From: Trichoplusia ni
Lineage: Eukaryota; Arthropoda; Insecta; Lepidoptera; Noctuidae
Assembly: GCF_003590095.1 (NCBI RefSeq)
Contig: NC_039488.1
Span: 4,092,001-4,156,000, forward strand
Length of the DNA: 64,000 bases
Direction of reading: 5' to 3'
Numbering within the stretch: position 1 is the first letter of the stretch; the number at the start of each line of letters is the position of its first letter. This document shows positions 48,401-57,723 of the stretch, piece after piece. The notes beneath the pieces were generated by a model. That model made no database searches and was not told where the DNA came from. It saw only the letters and a list, made by a program, of their open reading frames with translations. A program made the translations under genes and the position numbers.

Positions 48401-51400
48401 TTCTCACCCACGTGAAATACGTAGACCATCGATGTCGCATGGGAATCGCAGAAAAATTCGTTGTCGAACTAATACGAAATGTTACGTTGATGTGCCGATT
48501 GGCCGCCATGTCCTTAAATAACATAAAGTTTTGTAAAAATTAAAATCTTATAAAATACGAACAAAGTATAGGTAACACCAGATGTCACAACTGTGCATGA
48601 ACAATAACAGCGGAAAAGAAATCTATGCGTAGTAATTTAGTAAAACAGTTATTACTTACAGAATATAAAAGTATCTGAGAATGAAGAAGCTGTATAGAGA
48701 GTTGTAAAAGTTGCTTTTCATTGTCATTTATTTTCTTGTTGTATTCATAAATTAATTTCCGAATCTGTTTCTTAGTTTCAGAGACAGAAAATGACGCATA
48801 ATTATCCATTTTCACTTTTTTATCTGCCGTTGAAAGATCATCCAATACAACTTCATTTCGTTTTCTATCATCTTCATTTTCATCGTTTGTCATGGCTTCA
48901 TATTCCAGTAAACATTCCTCGAAATTCGTTGTATACGCTAAATTATAGTTTTCAAATAACCAATGGTTTAACGGGTCTTTGACGTGAATCTTATTTTTCA
49001 TATAATATAGTCTGAGATAACGTAATTCAGGAACATGATATAGTAGAGAACTATAACTAACCACTCCGTTATTTATAACATCTAGCTCCAGCAAGGCTTC
49101 CTGTAGAGCATTCATTGATTTCACCAAAATAAATCTTTGTTCGTTAAAGTACTTTGTATTTGACATATGATTTTTTCGTAGTGTCATAATACTGAATTCC
49201 TCCATAGCCTTATTGCGAGATTGACTACCGATGCGAACTATTGATTTGGTTATTTTAGATATCGCTTCAAGAAATTGATCTAGTGCATGATTGGTATAAC
49301 ATATAATCAACAAGAGACCGTTTTCTGATTCCAAGTTTTGCAACAGTGCTTTAGCTACTTGTATACCTATGAACGTTTTTCCCGTGCCCGGTGGACCTTG
49401 TATAACGGCAAATTCGTGAGTGAGAGCCAAACGATACGCTTCATACTGACTTTCATTAAATTTTAATTCCTCTTTCGTAGGCCACGTGTCTGGCTGCAAA
49501 ACTTTGAAAGTAACGGGAAATTCACCGTAATCTAAAATGTTGTCATTTTGAATAATATCCCTAATATTAAATTCTTGATTAGGAGTCAAATACTGCGGAT
49601 GTTTTATTTCAGGCTGTAAATAGATAAGTTCATTTATTATTCAAATCTTATGTCAAATATTATGTCAAAGGAGGAGTTAAAACATTAATTAAATCGCTTG
49701 GGATTTTTTTGTATAAATGTACTATATATTTCAAAGAGACAAATCTAAAAATATTTTTTTACTGAAGCAAGTACATGCCCCTAATTAATTTGAGTTCTAA
49801 CGTTCTACTTAAACTTAATATACAAGGTATTAAAAATATATGACGATATGCGTAATAAAAATACTCACATCAAGTTTGACAATGTACTGGTGCATAACCA
49901 AATGTCTTGGAAATGAAGAATCTTGCATTGCTTTTAGTACTCGGTAGTAAGGTTCAAAATATACTTCGCTCTCAATCATAGTGTATGTGTCTAACTTGTA
50001 GATACTATTATCCATGCGTGTGTAAATTAATGCAACAGGTAGCTGTAATCAAAAACAAACGAAGTACAGGTTCACGGATAGACTTTAAGCCATAGATAAT
50101 TATGTATAATTTTAGCTCTATTTTATCCTTTGACCTGCCCTTTTTTGTAAGACGGGGGCTCCTCATGGACACCCGCTTCCTCGGGGGAGGGAATGGTTAG
50201 TGTCAGACTTACTGACTATACCTGAACCGCCGTGCTATGTCATACGCGCTTTTGTGTCAGTGTATGGCAATGCACCTGCACCTTACATAGGAGTAGAATG
50301 TCTCCATGTAAATAGACGAATCGACGCACGTGCACATGATGCAAATATTGTTTATACGGCCTCTTAGCATGGTTCAATAGCACCGCGCGTCGCCGCGCCT
50401 GCCGAGATGATTGCGTGCTCATTACCTACCTCTACTCAATATTGGTTAAGTTGTAAATAAGCTTGGTGTGTCTTTCATGGAAACACTATTATTAAATAAA
50501 TAAACAACTGACACCTATACTTCACTGGTATATCCGATTTTTTATCAGATCACACCAAATCGTTATACGTAACTATGTAGTACGGGTCTTTCCCGTTTAC
50601 CGCCGGGCGCCGCTTACGCGCGCCTCTCGTTGCGAAATTATTTGTATAATGGCGGAACAAAGACGGTTTAGCCTATCTTGCACTGAGGCGGGTACGACTG
50701 TTCAAAAATAATCATTTTTGCATGAAAAGTCACGTAACACATTACATTTTCCATCAATAAGTCGGATTTCTAAGACGACCTCCGTGGTCGAGTGGCGTAC
50801 GCACCGGTTTCAAGGTGTCGCTAGCTCTGAGGTCCCGGGTTCGATCCCCGGTCGGGTCAATGTAAATTCGGTCGGGTCATTTCTACATAGTCTCTGGTCT
50901 AGGTGTTTGTGGTACCTTCGTTGTATTTGAATTCCATAACACAAGTGCTTTAGCAACTTACTTTGGGTTCAGAACAATGTATGTGATGTTGTCCCCATTT
51001 ATTTATTTATTTCTTGTAATAAAACAACAGTCTACATGCACTACCTACCTTTCCATTGGAAAGAAGATTGACATCACGATCTACTATTGTAGCAGCAATA
51101 AAACTTTTACAGTTATCTTTGGTGAATAACACGAGCGACCCAAAGAGAAACCGCTTATTGTGGGCCCAATTAATCTTTTTAAAATGTCTGTTACTTTTCA
51201 AATCAATTTGCACGACGGCTCCCATTTTCAAATTGGCGACATAGGGGCAAATAAATTTGACGTTGTGGAAAATTCTGAAACAATAAAAACATATATTTAG
51301 TGAATAACGACGTATGGGATATAGAAATACAGGCGCGAGCGCAAATCAATGTTGGGTTTCATTTTTACATAAAAATTTCACCGCCTAGTGGCAGAATCTG

Positions 51401-53980
51401 CAAAAGCGATACAATGTCAACTCTGCTTGCTCGCTTCTAATTAACGATGATATGCGTTAGTTTTTTTTTTGAATTCTATGAAATAGACTTACCGTACATT
51501 ATCATATTTTCTTTTATTCGGTTCTCTCAAAAACTGTTCTGTAAACAAACAGAAAAAAATAAGTATTTCACGAAAAAGACGAAATGATAAAAACTTCAGC
51601 CAGCTAAACACAAACACCAGTATAATGTTTTTTTTTTTCCTTTTGAACGTTCTTACTTATGCCGTCTCTTATGGGTCCAAAGCAGTCTTCCCTCAGCAGT
51701 CGAAACTGGACGTCTAGATAATGCTCCACGTCATTATATGCGCCCTGTACAATATTAGGGCGTACAAAAGGCGTCGAATCCATTAAATCGTCGCGAGTAG
51801 GCACAATGCTTAGTATACGGAAGTTTTCTGGCGGCGGCATGTCCTGATTAATATGTTCGCCTCTATTTCTGTAGCTATCGACTTGAGCCTGATAAAAATA
51901 ATACATAAGTACAATTAGTAGGTAGTCTGGATTTCAGTAAGCAATTTTACAAAACAGGTCGGCGTAATATACCTGATATTTATTACTGAAAGTTGTCATT
52001 TCATTACGTATTTCATCCAGTTTCAATGTATACTCCTGTGATAATTCAAATGCATGATTTTGATTTAAAAACTCTAGACACGTCTTAGATACGCTGTCAA
52101 TAAGAGCCCTACATTTTTTTGAAGCAACAGATGGAGCTATTGTAACCAGCTCCCCAAAAAAAGTTATGAAGTTTTTCCAAAATGTGTCTTGATCATTCCA
52201 GTATAAATTGTTATTTTTTTTGTTGTTTACGTAGGGTAAATCCGTTAAATAGTTCCTTAAGTTAGGAATAAAATCAGAATTACAGACGTCCAAAATCAAT
52301 TTGCATTTCAACTCTACGAAAGGCGAAGAGGATACTTTGGATAATATTTCGATGACCAACACAAATATATCATGCTTGTCTATAGGTGACCCTACAATGT
52401 TCATGAAAGCTTCTCTTCGGTTATTAATTTTTTGAAGTGCATCTTGTGCATCGCCTCTTGCGATATCTTCTAATGTTTTAAATGGAATGTACTTGGTCCT
52501 TTGCTTATAATCTCTACTTTTTTCTTCTCCCGATTGACGTATGGGTTGAATGACTCCATAATTTGATCTTGGCTTTTGACATCTGTTAGGACCTATAAGA
52601 AAAGTTTTGATTGAAAGATTCCGAGTTAATATTTCCATAAACAGTAAAAACACAATTAGAAAGTAACATGATAAGACATACCGGTGGCTCCTCTAGAGCT
52701 AAACATTCTCTGTCCTTTATTCTGTTGGTTTGGCTGAATTCGAGCGGGCTGGATCCTTGGATACGTGTTAATATTTTGAACGAGTACAGGTTTCCCGTTT
52801 ATATTCCTGATGTTTTGGTTATGCCTGCGTCTCCAATTCGATGGCCCTAAAATAAAATAAATATATTAAATATAATAATAAGAGAATGACAGCTAAAAAT
52901 TGGAACGAAAATACTCCGTTCCGCTCACAAACATACAAATCACATGCACAAGGACACCCAGACTCAGAACAAGCATTCGTGGATCACACAAATGCTTGTC
53001 CTACGCGGGGATCGAACCCGCGTCACGGTGCGCACAGTGATTTGGCTTGGTGACCTCAACCACTCGGCTATCCGTGCAGTAAAATTTTGGGAATCGCTAT
53101 TTGTTATCATCATCCTTGCTTATTCCCAACTACGTTAGGGTTGGCTTCCAGTCTAACCGGATGCGGCTAATACATTTACAACAGCTAACAAACATAATAA
53201 ACATACACAAACTATAAAGTTCAAATTTATGTAAAATCAATAATACGTAAATATACCTCATTACCTTAAATATGTATACTTAATTTACTTAACTTAATAA
53301 TGTTTGTAATGAAGATTAATATAAATAAATAAAATGCCCTAAAATCAAATTTATATCAATTAATTTAGAATTTCTAGAATACTAGATAGATATTGGTGTG
53401 CCTTTACAAGTTGTTACAAATTTGTATACAGGGTGGATGGGACGTGAACGTCATGAAAATCGCATTTTTTTCGCGTTTTTTTTTTATGTGTCATAAAATC
53501 ATTTTTTCTACGTACTTCAATAATATTTTCATAACGAAAATCATTATTTAGCCCTTTTCTCTAAAAAAGGCAATGTAAATAAAACACTTAAAACTGCTCC
53601 CAATCAGATCAGCCGATTCGTAAAGGTACTCGTCGGTCATCGCTCTCTCGCAAATCTAACCGAAAGTGACGTCAAAATGTTCAATTCATCATTCAATCAT
53701 GAGCTGAAGCAGTGGTAACTGGTAGGGTCGCGAGAAAGCCGCATGAATAAACCAATTCATCAAAAGACCGATGAAAAGTTCCGACGCAGGGGATCTGGAA
53801 TGATGTCCAGAACCCCTGGACCACGGGATCGGATCGGTATGACGTCCCTTCAACCCTGTATATTTAGGTATGAATCTAACACCCACACACATGAATAAAA
53901 TATAAATATTTGATTTTTTATTTCAATAATGGAATGGTAGGTCCACTTAACATACCTGGTTCTGGATTTTCTTCCTCCAT
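35707..53980 (-). CDS. ZNFX1: NFX1-type zinc finger helicase ZNFX1
   Basis: 26 exons, in coding order: 53956-53980, 52682-52846, 51973-52592, 51657-51888, 51493-51538, 51049-51274, 49869-50042, 48660-49613, 48360-48512, 47258-47411, 46994-47077, 46647-46915, 46412-46558, 45542-45716, 44396-44538, 43543-43697, 43092-43281, 42369-42497, 41264-41386, 40861-41019, 39693-39933, 39102-39264, 38451-38562, 37209-37426, 36524-36807, 35707-36443. They sum to 6078 nt, 2025 aa, close to the vertebrate length. Domains: basic/Asn-rich N-terminus; UPF1-type SF1 helicase (Walker A GPPGTGKT 569-576, EEAAE 920-924, GDHQQLRP 945-952, YQGEES 1102-1107, ALSRA 1135-1139); NF-X1 fingers about 1190-1685; C-terminal RZ finger about 1956-1990. 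Vertebrate ZNFX1 senses viral dsRNA at mitochondria, and the nematode protein acts in small-RNA inheritance in germ granules. Role here is inferred. Confidence 0.93.
37451..37678. mobile_element. MITE family G, copy 4, beside ZNFX1 exon 24
   Basis: Termini GGGCCCCGATACTGC and CAGAATTGGGGCTC are inverted, with family internal blocks (GGCCGATGAATGAAT, AAATTTCCAATTATT). The element's edge is 24 bp from the splice acceptor of ZNFX1 exon 24 (exon start 37426). Confidence 0.85.
38890..38992 (+). repeat. Repeat family C tail fragment
   Basis: GTGCAAGCTTCAGAGACAAAC, AGACAGGGATAC and AATAATATTAGTAGG are the expected 3' end of family C. It lies in a ZNFX1 intron. A related piece lies at about 38335-38425. 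Confidence 0.5.
39322..39440 (+). repeat. Dispersed repeat family E
   Basis: GGCGGGGGAATCCTCATGGA, CCACTACCTCGGGGGAGG and TAGTGTCAGA blocks match the copy at 50140. Lies in ZNFX1 intron 21, about 60 bp upstream of exon 22. Confidence 0.7.
40695..40840 (+). repeat. SINE family B, decayed copy
   Basis: GTGATCCGCGAAGGACAAGC with CTGGGTGTCTTTGTGTATGT and TTCGAATGTTTGC fit the middle and tail of the family. The head is unclear. It ends next to ZNFX1 exon 20. Confidence 0.5.
41088..41225 (+). repeat. Repeat family C fragment
   Basis: CTAGCTGTTGTGCACGACTT resembles the family start, and ACTAATATC with GTTTGTTTGTTGG and CTCAAGAACTAAGGGTCC the inverted family end, so two pieces may be joined. Lies in ZNFX1 intron 19, ending about 40 bp from exon 19. 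Confidence 0.5.
44753..44915 (+). repeat. tRNA-headed SINE, family S
   Basis: GGCCTGTTGGTGCAATGGTT (A-box-like) and GGATTCGATCCCACC (B box) are spaced as in a tRNA head. The body reads AAGGTGGCAATGCCGCAAGC. It is unrelated in body to families A and B. Lies in ZNFX1 intron 14. Confidence 0.65.
45205..45540 (+). mobile_element. 5'-truncated LINE, reverse transcriptase C-terminus and 3' UTR
   Basis: A frame on the plus strand ends YAPEVVDLREVDSAI...VSTNGLIARS...SLGVWVKG...FLSLEP and a stop. I recognise this as the C-terminal end of a moth LINE polymerase. A short 3' UTR (ACCACCGGCAGCTTGGACCC) and an A/T-rich tail follow. It is antisense to ZNFX1 and ends within a few bases of the exon 14 splice donor at 45541. 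Confidence 0.75.
45957..46095 (+). repeat. Repeat family C fragment
   Basis: CTAGCTTTTGATCCCGACTC with CGTCCGCGTGGATATCAG is the family C 5' part with changes. In ZNFX1 intron 13. Confidence 0.55.
46101..46331 (+). repeat. Dispersed repeat family D
   Basis: CATCATTGGCCTAGCCATTT, TCGGCTACCAGTCTAACCGG, TTTTACAAGGAGCGACTGCC and CCCCTTGGTTAGACTGGTTG blocks recur at 63278-63602, with a small part at 53105-53172. Common in moth genomes; class uncertain. Confidence 0.8.
50140..50320 (+). repeat. Dispersed repeat family E, long copy
   Basis: GACGGGGGCTCCTCATGGAC, CGCTTCCTCGGGGGAGGG and TTAGTGTCAGACTTACTGAC match 39322, and the copy extends through GTGTATGGCAATGC. In ZNFX1 intron 6. Confidence 0.75.
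50777..51013 (+). mobile_element. tRNA-headed SINE, family A, copy 2
   Basis: Head GACCTCCGTGGTCGAGTGGC, perfect B box GGGTTCGATCCCC, body nearly identical to the copy at 11653, ending in TTTATTTATTTATT. Antisense to ZNFX1; ends about 35 bp from exon 6. Confidence 0.88.
52929..53082 (-). mobile_element. tRNA-headed SINE, family B, good copy
   Basis: On the minus strand: head with GATAGCCGAGTGGTTGAGG, B box GGGTTCGATCCCCGCG, hairpin GGACAAGCATTTGTGTGATC with its complement, then GAGTCTGGGTGTCC. Same orientation as ZNFX1, in intron 1. Confidence 0.85.
53425..53873. mobile_element. Non-autonomous DNA transposon with CAGGGT termini
   Basis: The left end is TATACAGGGTGGATGG and the right end is CTTCAACCCTGTATAT, giving short inverted repeats around about 449 bp with no transposase. 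Lies in ZNFX1 intron 1, about 80 bp from the start-codon exon. Superfamily not determined. Confidence 0.6.
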
Positions 53981-54990
53981 AATTGATTCTTATTCTCCTT
54001 GAAAATAAATGTCGAAGCATTAATCATGGATAATCAAACAAAAATGTAATATTATGTTTAGGTAGGCACTTCTAAATAGTACGAATTGATATGAGCTCAT
54101 AACAGTAGTAGTTGAAGCTTGCTTGTACGAACTACTATTTACTGCAACTACGTTTGATATTCCAAGAACTTATTCATTCAAAAACAATGTATTAGAAATA
54201 AGTAGGTAGGTAGAGTTGGCTCAAATATCCAATTTCAAGTTTTGCTTTTCCCTTTTCATAGATTACATTGAAGGAATTTTAATTCATTTATTGAAATGGT
54301 TTTTGCAATATTTCTTCAAAAACCTTTCAATAAGTTCTTCTTAGATCGGACAGAGAATAATGGCGGTTTTCATAACATTAACGATCGATCGAGCGAAAGC
54401 GTACGTCACAATAACAATCATTTATAATTTTATATAGTGTTCTCCGGTGTAAGCAATCTTTGTAGTTGTATCTTGAAGACCAAAGCAAAACACGAGTAAT
54501 TAATTTGAGATAATCTGTTCCAGGAACCTTTCGGGCACTTGTAATTAGATATTATTTGGTTTAATTATTGATAAAAAAACGAACTGGAAACTGGAAACCT
54601 CACACAAAAAAAATAATAAAAATAATTAGTATAACCTCTTTTGATTTGATCTGATATGATCTGATTATGAAACCAAGGCCCTTTGAATTTTCGACTTGTG
54701 GCTATCATATTACTTGGTTAATATAAAAAAGTCCGAAAAAAATAATTATAATAAGTGTATTTACTTATAATTATATTTTGTAAAGAAACGGCAAGGAAAA
54801 TAAAATTACTTACCTTCAAGTGTTTGAAGGGAAAAACAAGATGTTCCCAAAAGTTACCAGCACAGCAGACTGCAGCGGACTGGAGCTCACTTGTAACTAT
54901 TCTACTCTCTACTTGTAAGTAGTGGAAACGTTCTTTATCCTTCGATAAAATTCTGCACAAGTGATGTGACGTGTGCTATGTATCGAAAAC
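53981..54990 (-). other. ZNFX1: Probable 5' UTR exon and leader intron of ZNFX1
   Basis: A consensus donor (AAG/GTAAGT in complement) ends a likely noncoding exon at 54814, and a good acceptor (TTTTCAAG in complement) begins the coding exon's leader at 53997. The transcription start is placed loosely near 54.96-55.0 kb. This is inference from splice signals only. Confidence 0.5.
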
Positions 54991-56491
54991 AGTAATATTA
55001 CTTTATTAAAACCAACAAACTAAAACTAGTTAAGTGCATTCTTTTCAAAATGTCCTTGAAATATCGTCACTGTTTTATTTATAGTAATCACGGAAATCTT
55101 AGACAGTTATTTTAGACTTCTGATAAGGCAGTCCGGTTTTTTTTCTAATCCAATGGGGCTACCTCTACGTCGTAAAATATTATTGCAGTTGTAGAACAAT
55201 TTCACACCGCAATACACGGATTAATACGGTCCCTTTCTCCCCCTTGTCTTTTTGTCGTAAAGAAATCACGATGAATGAATATAAGTGTATTGAATGAATT
55301 TGGAATAAGTTTTCAATTTGGTAACGTTTGGCTGCGCAACGAATAGTCCAATAGGAATCTTACAAGAACATATAATGTACGCAAAACCTACTGCCTGTAA
55401 ATACTAAATAACTTTGAACTAAGCCCTTTAATGCACGAAAATATTATAAACTTAAGAACGAAAACTTATTCATTCATTTGTACTTAATCACTGTAATCAA
55501 CATTCAAAAGATAAAGTTAATAAGTAGCGCAAACGTTTTCATTGTTATCGAAAACCTATTCCTCGTTCGCATCACTATTCTCATTAGTCGTTACACATAC
55601 ACATCGCCATCACATATTTCGGTGAATTCCCGAAAAGTGTTGCCAGTATATTGAGTCATAAACAATAAGTGTATGAGTCATGAGCATTTTTGCCAGTTTT
55701 AATACTTAGTATCTGAACATTAAGTACAGAAAATTACAACCAACCATGCCACTTTTATTTTGAATTACTCTCACTTATACATCATTGAATTGTAAATTGT
55801 ATATGCAATTGAATTGAAGAATTCCAGAACTTCCGGAAATATAACTTTATTTTCTGTCTTAAAACTTCTAATATGAAGAACATAAAAATAACAGCAATTG
55901 GACAGGGGCAAATGGGCACCAAGACTCTCATTGATCACTTTTTTTAGCCACAGACCTAGTATATTAGACTTACGATAGTCTTTGTTTATTTATTTATTTA
56001 TTAGGGACAGAAATCTGTTGCACATTATATGTAAATTAAGAAAGTAATTAATATTATAACTTAGTAAACATACAACCCACAACATCGTGCTCAAGTGATC
56101 ATAAAAAAGTAGAGGATAGATAGGAAACGAGTGAATCCCATGGAAAATATTAGCGATTAAATTAATTTAATTAAACAACTAAACACAATATTTGAACGTT
56201 TTTTTTTTGTCTTTCTTCTTTTTTCTACGTCAAAACACAAATTTATTTTCTGGTCTTAGTTTTCAAATCGCATTTGTCGGCGGCCACTACTGCTGGCAAC
56301 ACTGGTAACATAAACTGATTGTCAGTATTGTCCCCTCTAGGGGTATATATGTTCTGTGGTATTGTCACTGTCAGTGAAAATTGGAGAACTATTGAGAAGT
56401 AAATTGAAAATATTGAAGCGTGGTTAAATAATACATGCTGTATTAAATCCAATAACTCCTCGTCGAACCACCTTAGAATAGTGAGTAAACC
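54991..56491. promoter_or_regulatory. Divergent intergenic region, ZNFX1 / KRR1
   Basis: About 1.5 kb of AT-rich sequence between the ZNFX1 leader and the KRR1 start. It must hold both promoters if no further exons exist. No repeats or motifs that I would name. Confidence 0.45.
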
Positions 56492-57529
56492 ATGCATAAT
56501 CAGGATGATGAAGAGGAGTCAACTCCAGGCCCAGTAGACAATGCATGGGCTATGAAAATACCAAAATTTACATCGGCAGATAATCCACATGGTCTTTTAG
56601 AAGAAAGTAAATTCGCAACTTTATTTCCAAAGTACAGAGAACAGTATTTAAAAGAATGTTGGCCACTGGTACAAAAGGTATTGAAGGAACACTTTATTGT
56701 TGCGGAACTCGACCTCATTGAAGGCAGCATAACCGTAAAAACAACAAGAAAAACTTGGGACCCCTATATAATAATAAAGGCAAGAGATTTAATGAAACTA
56801 TTATCGCGAAGTGTTCCTTTTGAACAAGCTGTAAGAGTCTTAGATGATGAAATAGGGTGTGATATCATAAAAATAAATTCATTTGTGCGTAAAAAGGAAA
56901 CATTTCTCAAAAGGCGGCAACGATTGATTGGTCCGAACGGAGTTACTCTGAAATCTGTAGAGTTATTAACTGAGTGTTATGTATTGGTCCAAGGAAATAC
57001 AGTGTCAGCAGTTGGGCCTTATAAAGGACTTGTGCAAGTCAGAAGAATTGTGGAAGACACAATGAAAAACATTCATCCTATGTACAATATAAAAAGTTTA
57101 ATGATTAAAAGGGAGCTTATGAAGGACCCAAGACTAAAAAATGAAAGCTGGGAAAGATTTTTACCTACATTTAAAAGTAAAAATGTACCAAGGAAACAAC
57201 CTAAAAAGAAGGTTGAGAAGAAACCTTACACACCTTTCCCTCCTCCACAACAAGAAAGCAAGATTGACCGAGAGCTGGCTACTGGAGAGTACTTCCTTAA
57301 GGATGAACAGAAGAAAGCAAAGCATCGACATGAAAAAGATGAGAAACAGACTCAAGTTAAACGCTCCAAACAAGAGCAGCGGCAGAAAGATTTTATACCA
57401 CCTGAAGAGAAAACTAGCCACACCACAGATCCATCCTCAGAGACAACAATTGACCTGAACAAGTTCAAGTCGAAAATGAAAAAGCTTACTAAACAACAGA
57501 AAGGGTTTCAACAAAAAAAAAACAAATAG
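56492..57529 (+). CDS. KRR1: KRR1 small-subunit processome component
   Basis: A 345-aa intronless protein, the homologue of yeast Krr1 and fly dribble. It acts in the nucleolus in the small-subunit processome, for 18S rRNA processing and 40S assembly. An acidic N-terminus (DDEEES) leads to FATLFPKYREQYLKECWP, a family hallmark, at about 41-58. Two KH-like folds follow (about 65-125, degenerate; about 140-190, with the loop IGPNG at 146-150), then SWERFLP at 219-225 and a long Lys-rich tail to 345 as in the family. The start is the first ATG, followed directly by the acidic stretch. Downstream AATAAA lies at 57694. The gene ends tail to tail with SARS2. Confidence 0.95.
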   Translation: MHNQDDEEESTPGPVDNAWAMKIPKFTSADNPHGLLEESKFATLFPKYREQYLKECWPLVQKVLKEHFIVAELDLIEGSITVKTTRKTWDPYIIIKARDLMKLLSRSVPFEQAVRVLDDEIGCDIIKINSFVRKKETFLKRRQRLIGPNGVTLKSVELLTECYVLVQGNTVSAVGPYKGLVQVRRIVEDTMKNIHPMYNIKSLMIKRELMKDPRLKNESWERFLPTFKSKNVPRKQPKKKVEKKPYTPFPPPQQESKIDRELATGEYFLKDEQKKAKHRHEKDEKQTQVKRSKQEQRQKDFIPPEEKTSHTTDPSSETTIDLNKFKSKMKKLTKQQKGFQQKKNK

Positions 57530-57693
57530 TTACACAGATTAACAATACATATTGCATCTCACAGTGAGTGCTTTGGAACCATGTTTCCTAGACAATATTA
57601 TTTGCCATCACTAGACTTATCATTAAATTGTTATTAATAGACTAAGTACAACTATACCACACATACCAGTCTGGATGATGTTTCTTAATTTGG

Positions 57694-57699
57694 AATAAA
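57694..57699 (+). terminator. Poly(A) signal for KRR1
   Basis: AATAAA about 165 nt after the KRR1 stop, with further AATAAR-like hexamers immediately after. It is about 25 bp from the SARS2 stop codon on the other strand. Confidence 0.7.
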
Positions 57700-57723
57700 A
57701 TAAATAAGATGGAACAAAATCTA

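Larger units (their letters stand above)
45542..49613 (-). other. ZNFX1: ZNFX1 SF1 helicase core (exons 8-14)
   Basis: These exons carry every motif of a UPF1-like SF1 helicase. Present are the Q-like motif NESQYEAYRLAL, Walker A, TNHALDQF (motif Ia region), VVGMTTSGAAK, Walker B-like VEEAAEVLE, GDHQQLRPSA, QHRMRPEI, VDNYQGEESKIIILS and NRICVALSRA. The catalytic residues look intact, so ATPase activity is expected. An insertion between motifs Ia and Ic, rich in Asp/Glu and coiled-coil-like, is a known feature of this family. Exon 9 joins directly to exon 10 in phase 0. Confidence 0.92.

Noticed and set aside
50777..50860. A tRNA gene at 50.8 kb
   Set aside because: It is the head of SINE family A, with a near-identical copy including body at 11653.
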